Source: Candidatus Omnitrophota bacterium (GTDB lineage Bacteria; Omnitrophota; Gorgyraeia; Duberdicusellales; 4484-171). Taken from it: a stretch of 11,458 nucleotides of DNA. The stretch lies in NCBI GenBank assembly GCA_023228195.1, contig JALOBR010000040.1, forward strand, positions 1 to 11,458, given 5' to 3'. Below are positions 1 to 6,492 of the stretch, one piece after another. Position 1 is the first letter of the stretch. Every line of letters begins with the position of its first letter. Below the pieces are notes generated by a model. That model did not search any database, was not told where the DNA came from, and saw nothing but the letters and a program-made list of their open reading frames with translations. A program made the position numbers and the translations under genes.

Positions 1-54
1 TACGATTAAGTTTTTAAATGTCAAGATAATAAATTTTTCAAACAGCCAAAAATT

Positions 55-606
55 TTATCGCTCTTTGACAAATTTTTCTCCGTCCCACGCAAAGACTTCC
101 CAGTCGCTTCCCTGTGTTATAACAGAACAATCTTTTCCCCCTTCGATGTTTTTTGCTATTTTTACTCTTGGAATCGTATCAAAGTCTGTTTCTATATCAC
201 AATTACTGCTGGCTAAAAGAATCTGGGACACCTTATCATTCTTAAACTTGTAGATAACGAGATGGGTGAAATTTTTTGCCGTATTATAATAAATAAACAT
301 TTGCTTAAGCCCGTCACAACCTAATTCAGAGAATTCAACCTTATTTAATTGCCCGGTAATTGTAAAATTAAATATTTTTGGCTCTGCTTTTTTATTTTTG
401 GCAAATTTGGTTATCCTGATTGCCATATCCCCGTGCGCCACGAAGCGGTCTTCAATTTCAACTAATTCTTCAATCATATCGTTGTCTAAATCAAGCCTGT
501 AGGTTTCTATATTTTTAGTCTTATCGTTTTTGTTCTTATTGGTAGTAAGACAGCCTACGAGTAAAAATAAAATCAAAACTGCAGGAATTAAGTTAAAACT
601 TTTCAT
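55..606 (-). CDS. Predicted lipoprotein, VCBS/integrin-like, function unknown
   Basis: A 183-residue protein with a clear lipoprotein signal: Met-Lys start, hydrophobic stretch at residues 5-18 and lipobox LVGC with the lipidated Cys at 19, so it should be membrane-anchored outside the cytoplasm. Residues 38-53 (LDLDNDMIEELVEIE) resemble the Asp-rich, calcium-binding-like loop of VCBS/FG-GAP repeats. The C-terminal end (DWEVFAWDGEKF) resembles the closing strand seen in such beta-rich secreted proteins. Three further Cys lie in the mature part and could form disulfides. The start is supported by AGGAGA (616-611), a few bases before ATG. It lies 62 bases downstream of rph and may be cotranscribed. 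No specific role can be assigned; the family guess is from one motif. Confidence 0.75.
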   Translation of the reverse strand: MKSFNLIPAVLILFLLVGCLTTNKNKNDKTKNIETYRLDLDNDMIEELVEIEDRFVAHGDMAIRITKFAKNKKAEPKIFNFTITGQLNKVEFSELGCDGLKQMFIYYNTAKNFTHLVIYKFKNDKVSQILLASSNCDIETDFDTIPRVKIAKNIEGGKDCSVITQGSDWEVFAWDGEKFVKER

Positions 607-668
607 ATCTTCTCCTATATTTTTATTCTAAAACGCCCGGCAGCGAGCTACCTAGATGTATTCTTAAA

Positions 669-1391
669 TTACACATTCGGCAGAATGTCTTTAAAGAGAT
701 TCCTCTCTATATCAATTATTTCTTCTATACCTGATTTCCCAAGGTCTAAAAGCGCGTTTAAATCATCTTTTGAGAAAGAACCGTGCTCGCCGGTACCTTG
801 TAATTCAATAAATTCACCGGATGATTTCATAACAATATTCATGTCAACTTCAGCATCTGAATCTTCGGCGAAGTTTAAATCAAGGATATATTTTCCTTTC
901 CATATACCGACACTTATTGCGCCTAAAAAATCGGTTATGCACACCTTAGCTATGGTGCCGGCCTTAAAAAGCTTATGCAAACTATCTGTTAGCGCACAGA
1001 ACCCGCCGACGATTGATGCAACGCGGGTTCCGCCGTCAGCCTGGATAACATCACAATCTACATAGATTGTCCGCTCTCCGATATTCCTTAAATCAACTAC
1101 GCTTCTTAGCGACCGGCCGATTAGCCGTTGTATCTCCATAGTCCTTCCTGATTTTTTTTCTCTTGGTATACGTGTTTGGGTTGAACGCGGAAGCATGCCG
1201 TACTCCGAAGTTACCCAGCCTGTGCCTGAATTACGTAAAAATAGCGGGACATTTCTGTCAACTGTAGCCGTGCATATTACGCGGGTATTTCCCACCTCGA
1301 TAAGGCATGAACCGTCTGCATATTTTATATAGTCTCTTTCTATATTGATTTTTCTAAGTTCTTCAAAAGCCCTGTTGTCGATTCTTTTCAT
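669..1391 (-). CDS. rph: Ribonuclease PH
   Basis: Phosphate-dependent 3'-to-5' exoribonuclease that trims the 3' ends of tRNA precursors and takes part in rRNA decay; cytoplasmic homohexamer in known members. The 240 residues match the usual length. Visible family motifs are EYGMLPRST (63-71), RTMEIQRLIGRSLR (83-96), the CDVIQADGGTR block (113-123) with the phosphate-binding region, and a C-terminal Asp-rich LDLNFAEDSDAEVDMN segment followed by GTGEHGSFS. The start is supported by a strong GGAGG (1402-1398) six bases before ATG. It follows the small membrane protein gene by 25 bases. In many bacteria rph is followed by the XTP/dITP pyrophosphatase gene; here a lipoprotein gene follows instead. 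Confidence 0.97.
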   Translation of the reverse strand: MKRIDNRAFEELRKINIERDYIKYADGSCLIEVGNTRVICTATVDRNVPLFLRNSGTGWVTSEYGMLPRSTQTRIPREKKSGRTMEIQRLIGRSLRSVVDLRNIGERTIYVDCDVIQADGGTRVASIVGGFCALTDSLHKLFKAGTIAKVCITDFLGAISVGIWKGKYILDLNFAEDSDAEVDMNIVMKSSGEFIELQGTGEHGSFSKDDLNALLDLGKSGIEEIIDIERNLFKDILPNV

Positions 1392-1416
1392 GTGTTTCCT
1401 CCGTATGGTTTAATTC

Positions 1417-1971
1417 TTATTCTTTAAAAAAATCCGTAAGGCTGGAACTCTCCTTCTTTTTGGCTGCATCGCTTCGCAAGGAAAAACCTTCTTCTTCCTT
1501 AAAATATTTCTCGTTTAATCCTGAATAATACATAGTAAACATTACCGCATAAAAACCAATAAAACCAAAAATATATTTAGAATACTCGGTAGTAAGCGTA
1601 AAAATTATATCAAAAATTGCGAAAACAACCAGAAACCACAATATCACTGCCCGCGCGTAAGATTTAAGTTTTACTAAAATTATTCCAAGGAATATATTTA
1701 TGGCCGCGAATAAAAACACGCCCGCTCTTAGAATAAAATCATATACAAGAGACTGCGTTTCCTTAACGAAAAACATAACTATCAAGCCGGCTATGCCGAT
1801 AGAAACATTTAGGCCGGATATGAGTATTATCGCAAGCGGGATTTTCCTTTTTTTGTTTTTTGAAGACAAGTAAAAATTCACACAAACGAAACTAAAAATC
1901 AAAATAAATACGACAAAAAAACCGAAGTTTAATATGGGCTTTAAAACATTAAAGAAAATGGTTGAAAGCAT
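1417..1971 (-). CDS. Small polytopic membrane protein, function unknown
   Basis: A 184-residue protein with about five predicted membrane segments (near 13-35, 45-68, 79-100, 105-127 and 132-150) and a charged, Lys/Ser-rich C-terminal tail (151-184). No signal for transport or enzymatic function is visible. Its start lies only 2 bases after the fumarase beta stop and lacks a visible Shine-Dalgarno site, so translation is probably coupled to that gene. The part from the KSYAR motif (103-107) through the last membrane segment to EKYFKE (154-159) resembles the matching part of the membrane protein at 3283-3861 (KNIAR ... VREQFK), which also directly follows a fumarase subunit gene. Real gene: good; function: unknown. 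Confidence 0.72.
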   Translation of the reverse strand: MLSTIFFNVLKPILNFGFFVVFILIFSFVCVNFYLSSKNKKRKIPLAIILISGLNVSIGIAGLIVMFFVKETQSLVYDFILRAGVFLFAAINIFLGIILVKLKSYARAVILWFLVVFAIFDIIFTLTTEYSKYIFGFIGFYAVMFTMYYSGLNEKYFKEEEGFSLRSDAAKKKESSSLTDFFKE

Positions 1972-1973
1972 GG

Positions 1974-2507
1974 TTATTTTTGTAAATGTTGATATATATT
2001 ATTTCCTTTTGAATCTATGGCAACAATTAAAGGAAATCCGGTTACTTTAAGCTTATAAACCGCCTCCGGGCCAAGCTCTTTGTAACACACCAATTCCTTA
2101 GACAAAACTCTCTCAGCCAAAAGCGCGCCGCAGCCGCTTGGCGCAACAAAATAAACGCATTTATATTTTTTTATCAATTCGCGTACTTTTTTCGACCTGG
2201 TTCCCTTTCCTATCATTGCGACTACCCCACTCTTTAAAAGTGGCTCAACGAACGCATCCATGCGGCCTGAAGTGGTCGGACCGCACGAACCGATAACTTT
2301 GCCTTTTGGCGTTTCGGTCGGTCCGCAATAATATATGATTTGGCCATTTAAATCCAACGGAAGTTTTTTGCTTTTTTTTATCGAACTTACAAGTTTCTTA
2401 TGCGCCTGGTCTCTCGCGGTGTAAACATAACCTGAAAATAAAATTTCTTCTCCCGCCTTTAACTTCTTTAAACCATTATCTTTTATCGTATTAGTTCTTT
2501 TTCGCAT
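1974..2507 (-). CDS. Class I fumarate hydratase, beta subunit (C-terminal domain)
   Basis: Beta (C-terminal) half of the two-subunit, iron-sulfur class I fumarase, which interconverts fumarate and malate; L-tartrate dehydratase beta subunits are close relatives, so substrate is inferred. Counting from the chosen start, residues 19-36 hold LFSGYVYTARDQAHKK, then GSCGPTTSGRMD, MIGKG, VAPSGCGALLAERV and EAVYKLKVTGFPLIVAID, all typical of the family. I start at ATG 2507 (MRKRTN...), which lines up with family N-termini. The frame stays open to an ATG at 2567, but those extra 20 residues would be encoded by the spacer repeat and look like translated repeat words. No clear Shine-Dalgarno precedes 2507. 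The partner alpha gene is about 1.3 kb upstream (3851-4696), not adjacent. Confidence 0.9.
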   Translation of the reverse strand: MRKRTNTIKDNGLKKLKAGEEILFSGYVYTARDQAHKKLVSSIKKSKKLPLDLNGQIIYYCGPTETPKGKVIGSCGPTTSGRMDAFVEPLLKSGVVAMIGKGTRSKKVRELIKKYKCVYFVAPSGCGALLAERVLSKELVCYKELGPEAVYKLKVTGFPLIVAIDSKGNNIYQHLQK

Positions 2508-2520
2508 TTCAGAATTATAA

Positions 2521-2705
2521 ACTCCAAGCTCCAAACACCAAATTCCGAATAAATTCCAATTTTCCAAATTTCAATATCCCAAACGCATAAGGCTTGGAAT
2601 TTTGGTTAGGCCCATCCTTAATAAGGTATCAGGATGGCCTATCCTTTAGGATTATTGGATATTGGGATTTGTTTGTAATTTGGAATTTGTGATTTAGAAT
2701 TTTTC
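2521..2705. repeat. Large imperfect palindromic spacer built of AATTCCAAAT-type words
   Basis: The whole gap between efp and the fumarase beta gene is a low-complexity inverted repeat. The left arm (about 2521-2583) repeats words such as AAATTCC, CCAAATT and CAATATCC; the right arm (about 2652-2703) has the reverse complements of the same words in the same order. The centre holds a tighter stem, 2607-2618 against 2631-2641 (TAGGCCCATCCT / AGGATGGCCTA, one bulged base), with a 12-base loop. It starts right after the efp stop and runs to within about 15 bases of the beta-subunit start. It carries no ORF of its own. It may be a nonautonomous mobile element, a transcript hairpin, or both. Confidence 0.8.
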
Positions 2706-2710
2706 ATATA

Positions 2711-3265
2711 TCACACCCTTCCCACATACTCCCCTGTTTCCGTATCTATACGTATAACGTCTCCTTCTTTTATAAAAAGCGGAACATTGAGCTTAAAACC
2801 GGTTTCAAGAGTAATCTGCTTTCTTGCTGTCCCCTCCGTGTCTCCCCTTAAGCCAACAGGCGCCTCAATCACGCGAAGATCGACTCTTGACGGTAATTCT
2901 ATAGAAACTGGTTTCTTATTATGATACAAAAATGTTATTTCCGAGTTTTCCTTAATGTAATTTTTGGCTCCCCCCACAATTTCTTCGTTTAATATAACCG
3001 TATCGTAGGTTTCCATATCCATGAAATGGAATCCGCTATTATCGCGATACAAGTATTGGGCTTTTTGAGCCTCAAGCCGCACATCTTCAACCTCATCGTC
3101 GGGATTATAACGCTGCTTTACAACGCGGCCGTCTTTTAAGCTCTTTAAATAAACCTGATAACACGCCCGGTAATTACCCGGGGTCCTGTGATCCATTTCC
3201 ACGACCAGATAGAGATCGCCCTTCTCGCTGATAATCGAACCTTTTCTTAACCCTGATGCTTTCAT
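2711..3265 (-). CDS. efp: Translation elongation factor P, Asn at the tip position
   Basis: EF-P binds between the P and E sites of the ribosome and promotes peptide-bond formation at stalling motifs such as consecutive prolines. The 184 residues match the family: KOW-like domain I (about 1-62), domain II (about 66-123), and domain III (about 128-184) ending in IRIDTETGEYVGRV. In the tip loop, where E. coli has PGKGQA with the modified Lys34, this protein reads TPGNYRA, placing Asn31 at the functional position. It therefore cannot take beta-lysylation, rhamnosylation or 5-aminopentanolylation as known for Lys or Arg tips. No modification-enzyme gene is in the window. The start has GGAGG (3276-3272) six bases before ATG and lies 17 bases after the membrane protein gene. 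Confidence 0.96.
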   Translation of the reverse strand: MKASGLRKGSIISEKGDLYLVVEMDHRTPGNYRACYQVYLKSLKDGRVVKQRYNPDDEVEDVRLEAQKAQYLYRDNSGFHFMDMETYDTVILNEEIVGGAKNYIKENSEITFLYHNKKPVSIELPSRVDLRVIEAPVGLRGDTEGTARKQITLETGFKLNVPLFIKEGDVIRIDTETGEYVGRV

Positions 3266-3282
3266 GAAATGCCTCCGTATGT

Positions 3283-3861
3283 TTATATTTTTTGTGAAGC
3301 TTTACGGGCTGACAGCCACGACTTCCGATTTTTCGAAGCTTCGCCGTAGAGCGGAATCCTGAACCGTCCCGAACCAATATTAAATCCGGACTGGTTCATG
3401 GGTAGTTTATTACCCTTGAATTGTTCCCTTACTTTTGGCAATGAAAAAAACGCGCAATAGATAGCCGGGAAAAGGCATATCCGGATAAAAGTATCAAAAA
3501 TCCAATACATTCTGCTTTGCTGGCTTATAGCGAAAAATAAAGCCATAATAACAAGCCCGAACACGATTATTCCACATTGAAAAAAAATAAACATTATTCT
3601 GGCAATGTTTTTTGACATTAAAATAAAGACACAAAGTATTATTGTGGAAATTATAAATGAAAAAAATAATTGATAAGGCATAAACGCAAGATCCTGATAG
3701 AATCCTAAAGGAGAAATTATCAAACTTTTAAGCAATGAAAAACGCACAATGTCATCAAGATGTAAAAGTATTTTTCGGCTCACCGGCACCAAAAGCAGCA
3801 GATTAACCGTAATCACAAACGCCGTAACTATTCTTACAGTAAGCAACCACTTATTTTTCAT
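3283..3861 (-). CDS. Small polytopic membrane protein, function unknown
   Basis: A 192-residue protein with four likely membrane segments (near 8-26, 64-84, 89-111 and 119-139). The segment from KNIAR (84-88) to VREQFK (144-149) resembles the C-terminal half of the membrane protein at 1417-1971. Its ATG overlaps the end of the fumarase alpha gene by 11 bases, which points to coupled translation, and efp follows 17 bases after its stop. The last 40 residues (about 153-192) are a hydrophilic, Lys/Arg/Ser-rich tail whose DNA is visibly richer in G and C than the rest of the gene; the tail may have arisen by read-through into inserted DNA. I recognise no function. Confidence 0.72.
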   Translation of the reverse strand: MKNKWLLTVRIVTAFVITVNLLLLVPVSRKILLHLDDIVRFSLLKSLIISPLGFYQDLAFMPYQLFFSFIISTIILCVFILMSKNIARIMFIFFQCGIIVFGLVIMALFFAISQQSRMYWIFDTFIRICLFPAIYCAFFSLPKVREQFKGNKLPMNQSGFNIGSGRFRIPLYGEASKNRKSWLSARKASQKI

Positions 3862-4696
3862 CTATAACACTCTTTAATTCACGGGTCGCGCTGCGAAGGG
3901 CATGACAACTTATATTTATTGCAACCGGAAGCCCGGCAATATGCGTAGGTGCCGTTTTTATTTTTACCGCTAAAGCTGTGCATTTACCGCCTAAACCCAT
4001 CGGACCCACCCCTAAAGCATTTATCTTTTTAAGCAGTCTTTTCTCAAGGCCATTTAACAATCCATCTTTATTTGCAAGGTCAACTCTCTCAAGAAGCGCT
4101 TTTTTAGCCAAAAGCAAAGCATGGTCAGAGGTTCCGCCTATCCCAACCCCCACTACAAAAGGAGGGCAACTCTCAGGCCCTGCCCTCTTCACGCTTTCAA
4201 CGATAAAATCTTCAATTTCCTTTAAACCAACGGTGGGGTTGAACATTTTAAGCTGTGATTTATTCTCACTGCCGAAACCCTTCGGAAAAACAGTTACTCT
4301 TATGCCGCGTTTTTCCGGATTAAAATCAACATGCGTAATTGCACCTTCATAAGAAGGAGTTTTTCTGCAAATTGGCGAAACCGAAAAAGGACGCAGATAA
4401 TTCTTCCTGTAAGCCAGAGAAATTTCCTGTTCTATTTTTTTTACGCAAAGACAGGATATAGATTTATTACTGCCTACCTCGATAAAGATTATCGGCAATC
4501 CGGTATCCTGGCATATTGCCAAGTCTTGCCTTTTTGCGATATCCGCGTTTTCCAAAATCCAGCTTAAAGCTTTTTTTGCCTTTTTATTTTTCTCAACGAA
4601 AAAGGCTTTATTCAACAATCTCAAAACATCCCTTCTAAGAGAAAAATTTGCCTCTTTAACCAACGGTTCTATCTCGCACTTTAATGAATTCTTCAT
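3851..4696 (-). CDS. Class I fumarate hydratase, alpha subunit (N-terminal domain)
   Basis: Alpha half of the two-subunit [4Fe-4S] fumarase, which hydrates fumarate to malate together with the beta subunit; tartrate dehydratase alpha is the main alternative. The 281 residues match the family length. The three cluster-ligand Cys are in their usual settings: Cys62 in AICQDTGLP, Cys177 in GPESCPPFVVGVGIGG and Cys239 in GLGGKCTALAV. The SYEGAITHVDFNP region (115-127) and PKGFGSENKS (138-147) are also typical. The start overlaps the queE stop by 4 bases (ATGA), so it appears to be translated together with the preQ0 genes. The beta gene is not next to it but lies past a membrane protein gene, efp and a repeat. 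Confidence 0.94.
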   Translation of the reverse strand: MKNSLKCEIEPLVKEANFSLRRDVLRLLNKAFFVEKNKKAKKALSWILENADIAKRQDLAICQDTGLPIIFIEVGSNKSISCLCVKKIEQEISLAYRKNYLRPFSVSPICRKTPSYEGAITHVDFNPEKRGIRVTVFPKGFGSENKSQLKMFNPTVGLKEIEDFIVESVKRAGPESCPPFVVGVGIGGTSDHALLLAKKALLERVDLANKDGLLNGLEKRLLKKINALGVGPMGLGGKCTALAVKIKTAPTHIAGLPVAINISCHALRSATRELKSVIDEK

Positions 4697-5364
4697 TTAA
4701 CACCCAATATTTTATGAAGCTGGCACACAGTTCTCACATCGATATGTTCCTTTTGACAAATATCGGAAAAAAGTATAAGTTTTTGTTTCAAGGCCTCTTC
4801 AAGGGGATTTTGCGGCTGGAGTATAAACGGCGCATCAGGCTTTATTTTTTTAATGATTTTTATTGATTCAAAGATGTCTTCGACATAAGTATCTTTTCCG
4901 ATTACGGCCTTAATGAACACTTCCTTACTCCTTGCCACTTTTAAAAAGCTTTCGTGTGATTTCCAAAAATTAATCAAGCCTGTAGAAGAAGGCAATTTGA
5001 AATCCATTGCTATAACATCCACAAAATCAATTACCTCTTTAAGATTTTCGTACATAATGCCGTTAGTTTCAAGATATACAGTCTTACCTTCGGACTTTAA
5101 CCGGGCAGATAAAGCTTTTACAAAATCGGTGTGCAGAAGCGGCTCTCCTCCGGTTAAAGAAACAAAACTGCAGACCCCGAGAGAAAGAATATCTTTCAAC
5201 GCTTCTTCAACTGTTTTTTCATGATAACTACCTGACTTAGTATCGCAGAAAGAACAATGTATATTACAGCCGTAGAAACGGACAAATATCTGCTCCGTCC
5301 CCTGATACGGCCCTTCGCCTTGTATGCTTTTAAAAATTTCTGTTATTTTAGCTTTCATGTCCAT
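4693..5364 (-). CDS. queE: 7-carboxy-7-deazaguanine synthase (radical SAM)
   Basis: QueE converts 6-carboxytetrahydropterin to 7-carboxy-7-deazaguanine, the ring-contraction step in preQ0 synthesis, using S-adenosylmethionine and a [4Fe-4S] cluster. The 223 residues carry the QueE-type cluster motif CNIHCSFC (Cys33, Cys37, Cys40), the N-terminal FKSIQGEGPYQGTEQIFVRF signature (11-30) that recognises substrate, and the SAM-binding GGEPL (72-76). The start could be Met1 (5364) or Met3 (5358); neither has a clear Shine-Dalgarno site. It is separated from queC by an 85-base spacer filled with a palindromic element and overlaps the fumarase alpha start by 4 bases. Confidence 0.96.
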   Translation of the reverse strand: MDMKAKITEIFKSIQGEGPYQGTEQIFVRFYGCNIHCSFCDTKSGSYHEKTVEEALKDILSLGVCSFVSLTGGEPLLHTDFVKALSARLKSEGKTVYLETNGIMYENLKEVIDFVDVIAMDFKLPSSTGLINFWKSHESFLKVARSKEVFIKAVIGKDTYVEDIFESIKIIKKIKPDAPFILQPQNPLEEALKQKLILFSDICQKEHIDVRTVCQLHKILGVK

Positions 5365-5376
5365 TTGTTTTAAATG

Positions 5377-5442
5377 TCACGCAACGCGCAACAAGCAACG
5401 CATCTTATTTAATAAACGTGTTACGCGCTACCTGTTACGTGA
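5377..5442. repeat. Imperfect palindrome of GCAAC / GTTAC words between queC and queE
   Basis: Two 25-base arms, 5377-5401 and 5418-5442, are imperfect reverse complements around a 16-base AT-rich loop. By hand alignment 16 of 25 positions are perfect. Of the nine mismatches, five would be G-U pairs in minus-strand RNA and two in plus-strand RNA. Within each arm short words repeat (ACGCAAC, GCGCAAC, AAGCAAC; GTGTTAC, GCGCTAC, CTGTTAC) at a spacing near seven bases. It fills nearly the whole gap and contains no gene. Confidence 0.65.
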
Positions 5443-5449
5443 GATACGT

Positions 5450-6109
5450 TTATCGCAATATCGGATCATTCATTCCCAATTCCTCAAACGCCGTTATCCT
5501 GAACCTGCAACTGTCACATTTACCGCATGGCGTCTTACCACCCTGGTAACACGACCAGGTATATTCAAATGGAACTTTTAATTTTAACCCCAATCGAATT
5601 ATTTCCTTTTTACCTTTATTCAACAACGGAGAAACAATTTTCATGCCTTTATATTTCAAACCATCGTCCAACGCATTTTCAAAACTTCTTAAAAACTCCG
5701 GCCTACAATCGGGATATCCTGAATAATCCTGGGTATGAGCTCCGATAAATATCGATTTTGCGCCTATGCTTTCTGAAAGAGACGCGGCATAACTTAGAAA
5801 AATTATATTTCTTCCAGAAACATAAGTAAGCGGAACATCTTTATTTTTCAAGCCGCGGTTAAAGGGAACTTTTATTTTTTTATCAGTAAGACTTGATTTT
5901 ACCCAATCCAGCCCTATTTTTATAACATAAAACTCTATATTATTCAATCGCGCAAGCTGCAGGGCAAAATCTACTTCTTTTTTATGCCGTTGCTTATAAT
6001 CAAAGATAAGGGCGGTTAGTTTATAGCCTCTATCTTTGGCATAATATAACGTAACTGCCGAATCGAGGCCACCGGAAAGAAGGATAACTGCATTTTTTTC
6101 TACAAACAT
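5450..6109 (-). CDS. queC: 7-cyano-7-deazaguanine (preQ0) synthase
   Basis: QueC is an ATP-dependent enzyme that converts 7-carboxy-7-deazaguanine plus ammonia to preQ0, the nitrile precursor of queuosine and related modified bases. The 219 residues match family length. The ATP-pyrophosphatase loop SGGLDS is at 12-17, FDYKQRH at 36-42 is typical, and the C-terminal zinc site CYQGGKTPCGKCDSC supplies Cys187, Cys195, Cys198 and Cys201. The start lies 8 bases after the queD stop, without an obvious Shine-Dalgarno site, so translational coupling to queD is likely. Its stop is followed directly by the palindromic spacer before queE. Confidence 0.97.
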   Translation of the reverse strand: MFVEKNAVILLSGGLDSAVTLYYAKDRGYKLTALIFDYKQRHKKEVDFALQLARLNNIEFYVIKIGLDWVKSSLTDKKIKVPFNRGLKNKDVPLTYVSGRNIIFLSYAASLSESIGAKSIFIGAHTQDYSGYPDCRPEFLRSFENALDDGLKYKGMKIVSPLLNKGKKEIIRLGLKLKVPFEYTWSCYQGGKTPCGKCDSCRFRITAFEELGMNDPILR

Positions 6110-6117
6110 GCAAATAG

Positions 6118-6492
6118 CTATATTGTTTCTTTATAGGAAGCACAGGAAGTGTCGGTCTCCCACACGTTTACTTCTTCCAGCTTACAATCTTTATTTTCAA
6201 GTTTTTCTTTTAATTTGCTGAATATGTAACCGGCGATATTCTCCGAACTAGGATTGGTATCAGTAAAATAAGGCAATTCATTTAAATGTTTGTGGTCCAA
6301 TTCCTCCAGTATGCAAAAGGTAATTTTTTTTAACTCGCTAAAATCCATAACCATTCCGCAACTGTTAAGGGCTTTTGACGAAACCAAAACCTCAACTTTC
6401 CAATTGTGGCCATGTAAATTTTCACATTTACCTTCGTAACCACGCAAAAAATGAGCGGCGCTAAAATTTGAATTTATTTTTATTTTATACAT
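6118..6492 (-). CDS. queD: 6-carboxy-5,6,7,8-tetrahydropterin synthase
   Basis: QueD turns dihydroneopterin triphosphate into 6-carboxytetrahydropterin, the step before QueE. The 124-residue protein belongs to the 6-pyruvoyltetrahydropterin synthase (T-fold) family. Zinc ligands are His14 (FSAAHFL) plus His27 and His29 in the CENLHGH motif, whose Cys23 is the catalytic residue; LDHKHLN (65-71), NPSSENIA (80-87) and the late Glu112 in WETDT complete the site. It is the first gene of a queD-queC-queE block. No folE (GTP cyclohydrolase), queF or tgt lies in the window, so the rest of the pathway must be elsewhere or the product salvaged. The 183 bases upstream form a GC-rich structured leader, and no Shine-Dalgarno site is visible. 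Confidence 0.96.
   Translation of the reverse strand: MYKIKINSNFSAAHFLRGYEGKCENLHGHNWKVEVLVSSKALNSCGMVMDFSELKKITFCILEELDHKHLNELPYFTDTNPSSENIAGYIFSKLKEKLENKDCKLEEVNVWETDTSCASYKETI

Noticed and set aside
19..24. TTGACA on the minus strand, a possible -35 box for a gene left of the window
   Set aside because: The matching -10 would fall beyond the window edge, so it cannot be tested.
639..652. Short GC hairpin (GGTAG CTCG CTGCC) after rph, terminator-like
   Set aside because: Only five pairs with one wobble, and the T run does not directly follow the stem.
2508..2567. 20-residue N-terminal extension of the fumarase beta subunit
   Set aside because: It is encoded by the palindromic spacer and does not align with family N-termini; ATG 2507 fits better.
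3174..3377. 67-residue minus-strand frame overlapping the ends of efp and the membrane gene
   Set aside because: It overlaps two supported genes in another frame and has low-complexity, basic composition with no motif.
3978..4352. 124-residue open frame on the plus strand inside fumarase alpha
   Set aside because: It is antisense to a well-conserved gene, with no family motif; the same holds for the other plus-strand frames across the window.
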